A stretch of DNA of 53,039 nucleotides. Source: Bacteroidales bacterium (GTDB lineage Bacteria > Bacteroidota > Bacteroidia > Bacteroidales > Marinilabiliaceae). Within the stretch, counting starts at the first letter, position 1. Each line of letters begins with the position of its first letter. Below are positions 7,136-15,808 of this stretch, piece after piece. Where the stretch lies: the NCBI GenBank assembly GCA_024401335.1, contig JAKSLH010000020.1:1-53039 (forward strand). Reading direction: 5' to 3'. The translations under genes were made by a program, and so were the position numbers. The notes below the pieces were generated by a model, which was given only the letters and a program-made list of their open reading frames with translations, was not told the origin of the DNA and did not search any database.

Positions 7136-10100
7136 TTATACAGACATATCAGCATCTGTCACATCACTCAGTGATATGGCTGCCTTACGTCCCTTGCCAT
7201 TCATCTTTATCGACAATGGAGCATTTGCACGAACATGCTTGAAGTGCTTTGTCTCTTCTACAATCTCCATGCTACGGATATTGGTCCAGTTTATATAATC
7301 GCGGTCAGACATGTCCTGAACGCTCAGATAACCGATATTCATAGATGTGACATTGTGGAAGAAGTGAGATCCAAGAGAAGAGTCAAGAGGGAAACCAGGA
7401 AGACTCATCTCTACGATAACCTTGGCCATTGATATCTGCGACCACTGCACAGGGATACCGATAAATCTGTCGCGAGTACCCCAACGTCCTGCGCCTATAA
7501 GTACGTAATGTCTGTCTTCGGCTAGCATCTTTGTATTGAGAGCATCAATCTCCTTGGCCATCTCCTCTGTCTCCATCTTGTCGAACAGGTCTGGATCGGC
7601 ATATATAATATCAGTAATACCCTGCAGATCACCATTACCGAGACTCTGCTCTGTATAGAGCACAGACTCTTTTTCAGACGGCTTTTCTACCACGACAGAC
7701 GAACCTTGAAGTTCTGTAATAATAGGTTTCATCTGCAACAGATAGAACGAAGGCAAGCCGTTCTTTGCATCAGGATCAAGATCTACAGCCCACTCTATCT
7801 CGACAGGAGAACCCAACGCATCTTTTGCGGTATTGAGCAACAGACTGATGAGGTTCGGCATTGGTATATAATTATACTTAAGTATATCGGCGAAATTCAC
7901 GATACGTGGTCCATACGCATCGGTACCTGCCTCGATAGAATCATTGTCTGGGTTATAGACAGACAGGCAGTGACGCAAAGTACCATGTTTTTCGGCATCA
8001 TAGATGTCAAGAGTTGCCAAAGGTGCATGCTCTCCATCATGAACATAGTCGATATTCTTCTTGCTCAAATCAACCGCAAGCATATTGACCTGCGTGTTCT
8101 TGACCATGTCCTTAACAGACGCTGTATCAATAGATGGCCATACTGGCGAGAATCGGAACGCCTTAGAACCACCAACTACATAATAGCCCAACCCTACAGC
8201 AGCAACAGCGAATCCCTCCTCTGGCTTCATGTGGGCAACTGGGTAATAGTTATATGACTGTGCCGTACCAGAGACATGAGGATAATAGTATCCGCTATGG
8301 TCGTTGCCTACAAGAACCTGAAGCACAACAGCCATCTTTTCAGCCTCGATATTGAGGTGTATCGTCTGGAAGTATGTGCGCGACGTCTCGGAGTAGATAG
8401 AAGAATAGACCATCTTGATTGCTGTAGCTACAAGACGGACATTCTCTTCGAGCGTATCGGCGTTGTTAGGCACCAGATATGTATCGAATACACCAGCAAA
8501 CGGCTGGTTCATGGAATCTTCTGACAAGCTGGAAGACCTCACCGCTATTGGACGGTGTATCTTACTGAGAAAACGTTTCAGTCGATCCATAAGCTTATCA
8601 CTCAATGGAGTCGCGGCGAAACGTTCACGAAGCTCCTGGTAGTCAGGAACCTTCCCATCGACAGCAAATGCATATTCAAAGAGGTTGCCTCTTTCCATGA
8701 AATGCGTAAACTCATCAGTACCCACAATGGCCGTGATAGGCATACGGATATTTATCTCCTGGTCGAACTGCGACGTGTCGATATTCTGAATAAGAGTATT
8801 GATAAACGCTAAGCCACGGCCCTTACCGCCCAACGAACCAGGAGCCATGCTTATGACGTTACGCTCGTCGAGTGTCTCGATATCATCGAAGTCGAGAATC
8901 TTACCCCTACGGCGATTAGCCCTATAGTCGTCCATCATATCAAGGATGTCACGACGGAACTGCTCTGGATCATCATAATCGTCAAAACGGATAGGATTTA
9001 TCTTACGAGCCAAAGGTATCTCGCCACGTGACATAAGCCAAGAGGAGATGCGGTTATCATAGCAATACTCGCCGAGCAGATCAGCTGGTATATTACGGAA
9101 GATCGTCTCAAACTCCTTGAAGCCTTTGGCCTGCGCCAATGGTCGTCCGCTATGGTTACGGAAGATGAAGTCACCAAAGCCAAGACGTGACGTAAGGAAC
9201 TCTACAAGGTCACTCTGCAATGTATCGCTGTCTTTATTAAGGAACGCTACACCCAGCTGTTCAGCCAACTGACGATTAGAAGGCTCCGCACTCTGCAATA
9301 TAGCCGGAAGAGTTGGCAACTGATGCATGATATAGTCAACCAGCTTTATACCTGCGTGCAAGTCACTCTTGCCATTGTGCTCAAACTCCACGTCCGAAAT
9401 AACGCACAAAAGATAGTCCTTATACTTTTCAAAGATATACATGGCATCCTCATAGTTGCGAGCATGCAGAATCTTTGGACGCTGACGCATCTTACTGATC
9501 TTGTTTATCTCATTGCGTTCTACCTCACCCTCACCGAGCAGACGCTGCACCTGGTTGAATACGGTAGAAAACAGGATCTGTAGATATTTAGAGTAGTATA
9601 TAGGAGAGTCTTCAACTAGAAGGATAACGCGAACGAGACCTATCTTGGTGTCATTCTCGACATTGGCACTATCCTCTATAGATTTCACTATAGAGAACAA
9701 TATCTGAGAGTTTCCACTCCACACAAACAACTTGTCAATAGACGGAGTATAGCTGACAAGATTCTCAAAATACTTCAGATTACTCTTCTGGTTCAAGAGG
9801 AGGAACACTGGGATATCATTCTGTCTCTGCTTGATGTCGGCACTAAGATCAATAGTAGCCTTAGTATCGAGGCCAACCATGAGAATAGCTAAATCAAAGC
9901 GCGTGCTCTCCATAAGTTCAAGAGCCTCTGACGCAGATGTCACACCAGTGATACGTGGTAACGAGAAGAGAGAATACTGATAGATTTCACCCATGAACTG
10001 CTCGAAGAACGAGTCATCGTTTTCAAGGGTGAACGCATCATATAGAGTAGCAACGAAAAGAATGTTCTTGATCTTATACTTCATCATATCAAGATATACA

Positions 10101-10927
10101 TACTTTTCGAGTATCTGCTTGTTGAAGAAGAGCTGCAGAGGCTGTTTATCGGTAGTAAGTGTCTTACGGAAATCCTCATTGACCTGTGTTGCTACGTTTG
10201 TCTTCTTCACAAAGACATCCCTGCCTTTGTAGTTGTTCAGATAACCACATACTAATCGGGCCACATTATCGACAACTTGTTTCTCCTGCTGCGCAAACGC
10301 ATCTTCGTCATCTGACACATCCTCCTGCAAACTGAAGACTTCGAGAATCCCTTTCTTACTGTCGAGGGTGACAAAATTAGAGGCATATACCCTATTACTT
10401 GTCTTGAAATCTTCGCTGACAACCACGTTGCTCTCGAATGTAAGACGCGCATATGTCATATCAGGCAATTGCATGGCAGAAGGCACCATATTGACGATCT
10501 CTTGCAATGTCTCCTTTATCGACAAGCCACGGCTTATAACCTCCGACACCTTGTTTATCACATCAAGACCCTTAATCGATCCAGACGCTGCTGAAGCTAC
10601 AAAGCTGGCTAGACAGCCCTTGATCATGGTCATCGCCATATCAACAGTCCCATCGGCAAGAGCCGCATCGTAGTTTGCCACATCATCAGCAAAATAGAAA
10701 TCGAAAACGGCATCATACCCCTGAGCTACATTGAGAGTGTAACTTTTGCATAAAGAGGTCTCAGAAAAGCCTGTCGAACAGGAGCTATACCCGAAAAAAA
10801 CAATGCGTACAGATGATGCGCCGAAGCCACTCATTGCATCGCACAACTTACCCATTGATTGCTGAAGATCAAGATGAGCGTTGTTTATGTCTATTATTGT
10901 GCTGTAAATGTTCTTTATCCTATTCAT
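7136..10927 (-). CDS. GAF / receiver / receiver / PEP-synthase-type ATP-grasp protein
   Basis: A 1263-residue multidomain cytoplasmic protein. Residues 130-230 resemble a GAF domain. Residues 287-420 look like a receiver whose phospho-acceptor position is Met (FDLAILMVGL). Residues 433-575 form a second receiver with acidic pair VED (439-440), acceptor Asp 512, QSAE and LNKDS. From about 690 to the end is a PPDK_N/PEP-synthase ATP-grasp domain with APGSLGGKGRGLAFI, RPIAVRSSSLSED, and EIEWAVDLD ending in LLQMKPI, followed by a conserved tail (GAGRWGTRDRFIG, LGSHFFHNVTSMNIGYLSV). No swivelling phospho-histidine domain (GGxTSH type) or TIM-barrel PEP domain is seen, so it is unlikely to be a PEP synthase; a phosphotransfer or nucleotide-sensing role is inference. 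It follows the phosphatase gene by 36 nt. Confidence 0.85.
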   Translation of the reverse strand: MNRIKNIYSTIIDINNAHLDLQQSMGKLCDAMSGFGASSVRIVFFGYSSCSTGFSETSLCKSYTLNVAQGYDAVFDFYFADDVANYDAALADGTVDMAMTMIKGCLASFVASAASGSIKGLDVINKVSEVISRGLSIKETLQEIVNMVPSAMQLPDMTYARLTFESNVVVSEDFKTSNRVYASNFVTLDSKKGILEVFSLQEDVSDDEDAFAQQEKQVVDNVARLVCGYLNNYKGRDVFVKKTNVATQVNEDFRKTLTTDKQPLQLFFNKQILEKYVYLDMMKYKIKNILFVATLYDAFTLENDDSFFEQFMGEIYQYSLFSLPRITGVTSASEALELMESTRFDLAILMVGLDTKATIDLSADIKQRQNDIPVFLLLNQKSNLKYFENLVSYTPSIDKLFVWSGNSQILFSIVKSIEDSANVENDTKIGLVRVILLVEDSPIYYSKYLQILFSTVFNQVQRLLGEGEVERNEINKISKMRQRPKILHARNYEDAMYIFEKYKDYLLCVISDVEFEHNGKSDLHAGIKLVDYIMHQLPTLPAILQSAEPSNRQLAEQLGVAFLNKDSDTLQSDLVEFLTSRLGFGDFIFRNHSGRPLAQAKGFKEFETIFRNIPADLLGEYCYDNRISSWLMSRGEIPLARKINPIRFDDYDDPEQFRRDILDMMDDYRANRRRGKILDFDDIETLDERNVISMAPGSLGGKGRGLAFINTLIQNIDTSQFDQEINIRMPITAIVGTDEFTHFMERGNLFEYAFAVDGKVPDYQELRERFAATPLSDKLMDRLKRFLSKIHRPIAVRSSSLSEDSMNQPFAGVFDTYLVPNNADTLEENVRLVATAIKMVYSSIYSETSRTYFQTIHLNIEAEKMAVVLQVLVGNDHSGYYYPHVSGTAQSYNYYPVAHMKPEEGFAVAAVGLGYYVVGGSKAFRFSPVWPSIDTASVKDMVKNTQVNMLAVDLSKKNIDYVHDGEHAPLATLDIYDAEKHGTLRHCLSVYNPDNDSIEAGTDAYGPRIVNFADILKYNYIPMPNLISLLLNTAKDALGSPVEIEWAVDLDPDAKNGLPSFYLLQMKPIITELQGSSVVVEKPSEKESVLYTEQSLGNGDLQGITDIIYADPDLFDKMETEEMAKEIDALNTKMLAEDRHYVLIGAGRWGTRDRFIGIPVQWSQISMAKVIVEMSLPGFPLDSSLGSHFFHNVTSMNIGYLSVQDMSDRDYINWTNIRSMEIVEETKHFKHVRANAPLSIKMNGKGRKAAISLSDVTDADMSV

Positions 10928-10963
10928 ATCTTCATTGAGGTAAATATTGCGAAAACGAGTCTA

Positions 10964-13201
10964 TCAGAAACGTATTCCCAATATTGTAATATCATCTATC
11001 TGCGATATCGAGCCACGCCACTTGTCTATATGCTCATTTATCATTTTGCGCTGAACACTCATATCTTCCTTCTTCACAGAGCGAAGCATATCTACAAAAC
11101 GCTTCTTTGTGAACCTCACACCCTCCAGGCCATACTCGCCCTGTCCACCAAACTGGTCCATTATGCCGTCAGTAGCCATATAAATGATATCACCTGGCGA
11201 CATGTTGTATGTATATTTCACAAACTTGCGTTCATGCGACCTTGTCTCCCTATCACCTATACTTCTGCGCACACGATCGACCTCAATACATTCATCACCC
11301 TTGAAGATGACGACGTTGCCTCTAGCAGAAGAGATGCGGATTTCGTGAGTCTCTGTGTTGTAGGCCATAATAGAGACGTCCATGCCGTCCTTGACTTCAG
11401 CATGGTCCTTGCGGGTCATCACATCGATGATCTGTCTGTCGAGTTCCTCTAGAATCTCTTCAGGCTCTGGCAGTTCGACATGTGAGCATACCTCGTTGAG
11501 CACCGTCGATCCGATCATCGACATCAACGCACCCGGCACGCCATGACCGGTACAGTCGGCACAAGCAATGAGAAGATCATCACCATGCATGGTTGCCCAA
11601 TAGAAGTCTCCACTAACAATCTCACAAGGTCTGCAGATAGAAAATGCACCATCGATGCCATGACGAACATATTTCTCAATATCAGGCAAGATAGCCTCCT
11701 GTATCTTCTGAGCGTAATTGATGCTGGCAGTGATATCTCTGTTCTTCTCACGCAGTTCCGAAGTCTGCCTTACCACCTCTTCCTCGAGGTTCTTCTTCTG
11801 CTCGGCCAACATTTCCCTTCGTTCATTACCGCGACGCACCTCAACGAATATCGCAAAGATAAGAGTTACGAGGACCGCTATGATCGAGAAGAACACCCAA
11901 GAACGCTTCTGCTCTGCGAGCTCATAAGCCTTCTTCTCATATTTCTCAATACCCATAAGCACACCCAATTCATCTACCGACGAGTTAAATCGGTTGTCAC
12001 TCATAGAGTCGGTCAGCTCAACAATACGTCGGGCCATTTCGTATGTCTGGTCGGTAAAAGGCTTGGTTTTCTGCCATGCGAATCTCATCTTGAGAACCGA
12101 AAGCTTCTGCTCCAAGCTGGCTTCAGACACGGCAGTCATACTGTCGAGACAGGCCTCAAAAGCCTTTTCGTCACCAATCATGATGTTATATCTGGCCATC
12201 GTCTTATATCCAGATGCTCCAAGCATGGTGGAAGCCTCCGAATAGCCATTTATAATCTCCAGCAACCTCATGTAGTGGTGTGTTGCCCTTGCCCTTTCGT
12301 TGATGTCACAATACACATCAATATAACGGCAACGCTGGAAAACGTCATAGAAGAAATAATTCAACTGATATGTCTTGTCGGCACCTGCAAGTTCCTTTAT
12401 TGTCCGGTCATAAGATTTAAGCAACTTTAGAGTCTCAATCTTATCCTGCTCCTCTGGCGTACAAACCTCACCATCGGAATACTTTCTGAACTTTGGACTC
12501 TCTAGTCGATATGTAGCCATGATAAGATCACTCTCAAGGTCTAGCAACTCGCTTGAAAACACCGACTTATTGACAGAGGCGATCTCTATGCCCTCGTTAA
12601 TATACACCAGCGCGTCCTCTGTCTTGTTTACACCCATATATGCTGTGGCCAAGCATCGCAAGGCCGACAGACGACAGGAGACCTGAACCGGCGCCTCATA
12701 AAGGTCATTTTCACCAGGCGGCACATTCTTCACTTCTTCCAACGCCTCGTCGAAGCCCTCTATATCGCGGCTCACCTCATAGAGTTTCTTGGCCTGCTGA
12801 ATAGCCAACTTGAACCTCGAACGGTGCACGTTCGACATGACCTGCGTATAAAGCACGAAGTAGTAGCACGCAATATTATCTTCTGGAATCGTCGTATGCA
12901 TCTCAAGGCTATCTACAAACTCATCCAACTCACTGAACATGCTCATATTCACGTAGGTGCCTGCCTTATACTCCAGAGCAAGACACTCCAAAGCCTTATT
13001 GCCACTCTCAAGCGAATACTCATGAAGATCCTTGATAGCTCTCATCCCCAAAGCACCAGAACAATAATAGTTCTGCACCCTAGAAACAAGAGTATCCTCT
13101 TCAGCGGTAACAATATCTGAATTTGACGTTTTGCCGGCACACGACTGTAATACAAGAACGAAGACAACCGAAAGAAAACAAACTATCTTGCTGTATTGCA
13201 T
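10964..13201 (-). CDS. Lipid-anchored SpoIIE-family protein phosphatase with TPR-like sensor
   Basis: A 745-residue protein. The N-terminus is a lipoprotein signal (VLVLQSCAG, Cys 21). A periplasmic part of about 400 residues is helical and TPR-like. A transmembrane segment (SWVFFSIIAVLVTLIFAIFV) leads into a charged coiled coil, and the last 245 residues are a PP2C/SpoIIE phosphatase with metal-binding aspartates in SGDFYW, ADCTGHGVPGALMSMIG, YMATDG and QIDDIT. This is the RsbU/SpoIIE type that dephosphorylates anti-sigma-antagonist proteins. No STAS or anti-sigma gene is next to it; the only partner is the downstream receiver/ATP-grasp gene, probably cotranscribed. No clear -7 box was found upstream. 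Confidence 0.9.
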   Translation of the reverse strand: MQYSKIVCFLSVVFVLVLQSCAGKTSNSDIVTAEEDTLVSRVQNYYCSGALGMRAIKDLHEYSLESGNKALECLALEYKAGTYVNMSMFSELDEFVDSLEMHTTIPEDNIACYYFVLYTQVMSNVHRSRFKLAIQQAKKLYEVSRDIEGFDEALEEVKNVPPGENDLYEAPVQVSCRLSALRCLATAYMGVNKTEDALVYINEGIEIASVNKSVFSSELLDLESDLIMATYRLESPKFRKYSDGEVCTPEEQDKIETLKLLKSYDRTIKELAGADKTYQLNYFFYDVFQRCRYIDVYCDINERARATHHYMRLLEIINGYSEASTMLGASGYKTMARYNIMIGDEKAFEACLDSMTAVSEASLEQKLSVLKMRFAWQKTKPFTDQTYEMARRIVELTDSMSDNRFNSSVDELGVLMGIEKYEKKAYELAEQKRSWVFFSIIAVLVTLIFAIFVEVRRGNERREMLAEQKKNLEEEVVRQTSELREKNRDITASINYAQKIQEAILPDIEKYVRHGIDGAFSICRPCEIVSGDFYWATMHGDDLLIACADCTGHGVPGALMSMIGSTVLNEVCSHVELPEPEEILEELDRQIIDVMTRKDHAEVKDGMDVSIMAYNTETHEIRISSARGNVVIFKGDECIEVDRVRRSIGDRETRSHERKFVKYTYNMSPGDIIYMATDGIMDQFGGQGEYGLEGVRFTKKRFVDMLRSVKKEDMSVQRKMINEHIDKWRGSISQIDDITILGIRF

Positions 13202-13320
13202 ATGTTATTAGACTCTTTTTTCATTTATATATCTGTGCAATTTAAAAATTATGTCAGTAAATCGGAAACGTTTGCGACGATTTTTGGTTCGTCAGGTCTT
13301 TTTTTTCTATAAAACCCGTT

Positions 13321-13349
13321 TTTGCCACCGTCAATCTTCACTATCTTTG
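13321..13349 (+). promoter_or_regulatory. Promoter of the GH13 gene
   Basis: TTTG at 13321 and TATCTTTG at 13342-13349 match both Bacteroidetes boxes, with a slightly short spacer of 17 nt. The box ends 33 nt before the ATG. Confidence 0.6.
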
Positions 13350-13382
13350 CGCTCAAAGAATTAACTCATATCTTTCTGATTT

Positions 13383-14735
13383 ATGAAGCATTATCTCTCT
13401 ACAACCGCAGCCATAGCCGCTGCACTTCTCGGCACAGCATGTCAGACTGCACCAAAGGGACAAGACACCAACGAGGCACAGTCGGTCAGCTCATGGGCTA
13501 ACCAGGGCATTATTTATGAGGTCAACATACGCCAGTACACACCAGAAGGTACATTCAACGCATTCAGCGAACATCTCCCACGCCTCAAACAGCTTGGCGT
13601 AGATATATTGTGGCTCATGCCTGTCAACCCTATATCGGTAGAAGGCCGCAAGGGCTCACTCGGCAGCTACTATTCCGTAGCCGACTATAAAGGCGTAAAC
13701 CCACAGTTTGGCACAGAAGAGGACCTGCACAACCTCATCAGCAAGGCGCATGAACTTGGCATGAAGGTAATATTGGACTGGGTTGCCAACCACTCGGGAT
13801 GCGACAACATTTGGACTAAGGAACATGCCGACTGGTATGTCAAGAACGACGACGGCTCTTTCTACTCGCCTTACGACTGGACTGACACTTATGAGCTGAA
13901 CTACGACAATAAGGAGATGCGTCTAGGCATGATAGACGCCATGAAATACTGGGTCAACGAATACGGCATCGACGGTTTCCGTTGTGACGTGGCCTATGAA
14001 GTGCCTAACGATTTCTGGCCAGAGGCTCGCCAGGCCCTCGACTCCATCCGTCCTCTCTTCATGCTTGCTGAGAGCGAACAGCCTGCTCTTCAGCACACTG
14101 GAGCTTTCGACATGTGCTACAACTGGCCTCTCAAGAATATACTATTCGACATTGCTAAGGGCAACAACAACGCCGCAGGCATCGACACTATGCTCGTGGG
14201 ACAGGAGAAGCGATTCCCTAAAGGCAACATCATGATGAACCATCTGACTAACCACGACCTTAACTCATGGGACGGATCTGAGTTCGTACGATTCGGCGAC
14301 GCTGTCGAAGCTTTTGCGGTGCTCACCTATACCATTCCTGGTATGCCATTGCTCTATACAGGACAGGAAGTGGGAATGGACAAGACGATAGCATTCTTCG
14401 AGAAGGATAGCGTAGGAAGCTGGGAGGCAAACGGTTGGACTGACTTCTATACAAAGCTCAACGACATACGTCATTCAAATGCCGCACTCAATTCATACAC
14501 TGCATGGAGCGAGGCGACAAAATACGAGACTTCGTCAGATAACGTCCTGGCCTTCAAGCGATCAGTCGATGGTAACGAAGTGATAACAATACTCAATCTT
14601 TCTGCTGAAGATATCGAACTCAAGTGGAACGGAGAGTCGCCTGATATCACTGGATACACTGACGCATTCAACGGCACAAATGCCGAAATGCCATCAGTTC
14701 TTAAGGCGTGGAGCTATTACGTACTCACGAAATAA
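13383..14735 (+). CDS. GH13 alpha-amylase-family lipoprotein
   Basis: A 450-residue glycoside hydrolase. The signal ends in AAALLGTACQTAPKG, a lipobox, so it is membrane-anchored, probably surface or periplasmic. Conserved GH13 regions are all present: DWVANHSG (region I), GFRCDVA with the nucleophile Asp (II), MLAESEQ with the acid/base Glu (III) and LTNHDLNSWD with the third Asp (IV), followed by a C-terminal beta domain. It should hydrolyse or transfer alpha-glucosidic bonds of starch-like oligosaccharides. It stands alone, not in a SusCD-type locus, and is shorter than SusG. A bidirectional terminator follows. Confidence 0.93.
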   Translation: MKHYLSTTAAIAAALLGTACQTAPKGQDTNEAQSVSSWANQGIIYEVNIRQYTPEGTFNAFSEHLPRLKQLGVDILWLMPVNPISVEGRKGSLGSYYSVADYKGVNPQFGTEEDLHNLISKAHELGMKVILDWVANHSGCDNIWTKEHADWYVKNDDGSFYSPYDWTDTYELNYDNKEMRLGMIDAMKYWVNEYGIDGFRCDVAYEVPNDFWPEARQALDSIRPLFMLAESEQPALQHTGAFDMCYNWPLKNILFDIAKGNNNAAGIDTMLVGQEKRFPKGNIMMNHLTNHDLNSWDGSEFVRFGDAVEAFAVLTYTIPGMPLLYTGQEVGMDKTIAFFEKDSVGSWEANGWTDFYTKLNDIRHSNAALNSYTAWSEATKYETSSDNVLAFKRSVDGNEVITILNLSAEDIELKWNGESPDITGYTDAFNGTNAEMPSVLKAWSYYVLTK

Positions 14736-14779
14736 GCACAAGAGATTCATAGATAAATAGTATAAAAGTTTGATTACAG

Positions 14780-14812
14780 CAGAGGCGCACTCCATAACGG
14801 GATGCGCCTCTG
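14780..14812. terminator. Bidirectional terminator between the GH13 gene and the convergent unknown gene
   Basis: Ten-base-pair GC-rich stem (14780-14789 with 14803-14812). It lies between two convergent stop codons; the T-tracts are short on both sides. Confidence 0.65.
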
Positions 14813-14835
14813 TTGCACTTCTATGGTTGTCGTAA

Positions 14836-15393
14836 CTAATTGCAAGACATGCCTTCTGTCAGCTTATAACCTAGCTGGTTGAGCCATACTGCAGCACCAA
14901 TCTGATAAAGCACCTTGATGCTCCTCGCATAGACATGCAGAGCTAATGGACTCTGAGGCTCTACCTGCTCATGGCGTATGGCGTCAAGCGACATTTCTGC
15001 ACACGACAGGACTAGCTCCTCTGCTCGCTTGAAGTCATCTCCTTCAAGTCCTAGGATCTGCCCCCTCACTACCTCATCGAGATAGTCAAAACCGCGAATA
15101 TCACGCACATATTCGTAGATATTCTCCACCGCGTCATACCTAGCCCAGTCGGTGTCCCACATCGAGGCTACGGCCATGCCCATATACATAGCCCAGCCTA
15201 GCGAAACGGTAGGATACTGAACTATCTCCTTTATGGCATCGGCTACATATGAAGGGGCCATCTCCCTCCATTTGTCATCGATATCAGGAGTCTGTAGCAT
15301 CACCCCACTGAGATACTCCTTAGACGTGCACGAACGAAGCAGATTCTGCCTCAACTGCTCCTCATACTGATTCAAAAAACCCAACTGCTCCAT
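14836..15393 (-). CDS. Conserved-looking hypothetical protein, mostly helical
   Basis: A 185-residue protein I do not recognise. It has no signal peptide or membrane segment; composition is acidic and helix-rich (EEQLRQNLLRSC, DAIKEIVQ, YDAVENIYEYVRDIRGFDYLDEVV). A stretch near residues 62-80 (YPTVSLGWAMYMGMAVASMWD) is hydrophobic but short and interrupted. A minus-strand TATCTTTG box at 15421-15428 lies 27 nt before the start, which supports expression as a single gene. Confidence 0.7.
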   Translation of the reverse strand: MEQLGFLNQYEEQLRQNLLRSCTSKEYLSGVMLQTPDIDDKWREMAPSYVADAIKEIVQYPTVSLGWAMYMGMAVASMWDTDWARYDAVENIYEYVRDIRGFDYLDEVVRGQILGLEGDDFKRAEELVLSCAEMSLDAIRHEQVEPQSPLALHVYARSIKVLYQIGAAVWLNQLGYKLTEGMSCN

Positions 15394-15420
15394 TATGTCA
15401 CAATGCTATAAAAAACATCG

Positions 15421-15428
15421 CAAAGATA
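15421..15428 (-). promoter_or_regulatory. -7 promoter box of the hypothetical gene at 14836
   Basis: Minus-strand TATCTTTG, perfect TAnnTTTG match. No TTTG was found at the -33 position. Confidence 0.5.
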
Positions 15429-15764
15429 ACAACATTTCTGCGACAATCATAGCCGAATGATCACGCAACACACCTGCTGACCAACAAATCGTGAAACATC
15501 AGCAGAACTCCTCTCTAGCTTACAATCCGTAATAGCAATACGCTCCTCTTGCTCACAATCTGTTGCCTCATGGAACTATGCTATAAAGCGATAGGATAAC
15601 GATAGGATAGCGACAGGATAGCGACAGGATAAGGGCACCTATGCCGATTTACTTGATTGTAAGTTGCCCGTTTAGCAAAAACTCTTAACCATGTTTTAGA
15701 ATTAAAACCCATTTTATTGCCAATAATTAAGCGTTTGGATGTTGTGTTGTTAACAAATAAATCA
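15429..15764. other. Intergenic region with an 11-bp tandem repeat
   Basis: About 340 nt without a credible gene between divergent promoters. The only distinct structure is the fourfold 11-bp repeat at 15589-15632. A minus-strand open frame over 15581-15778 contains the repeat but has no protein-like composition. Confidence 0.6.
15589..15632. repeat. Four tandem copies of an 11-bp unit (CGAYAGGATAR)
   Basis: Units start at 15589, 15600, 15611 and 15622. Units differ only by T/C at position 4 and A/G at position 11, which suggests recent slippage duplication. Confidence 0.85.
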
Positions 15765-15772
15765 TAACTTTG
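15765..15772 (+). promoter_or_regulatory. -7 promoter box of the pseudouridine synthase gene
   Basis: TAACTTTG matches TAnnTTTG. A partial -33 box (TTGT, 15742-15745) is 19 nt upstream. The start codon is 37 nt downstream. Confidence 0.55.
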
Positions 15773-15808
15773 TCGCAATAAATATTACAATAAGCTATAT
15801 AGCAGATT

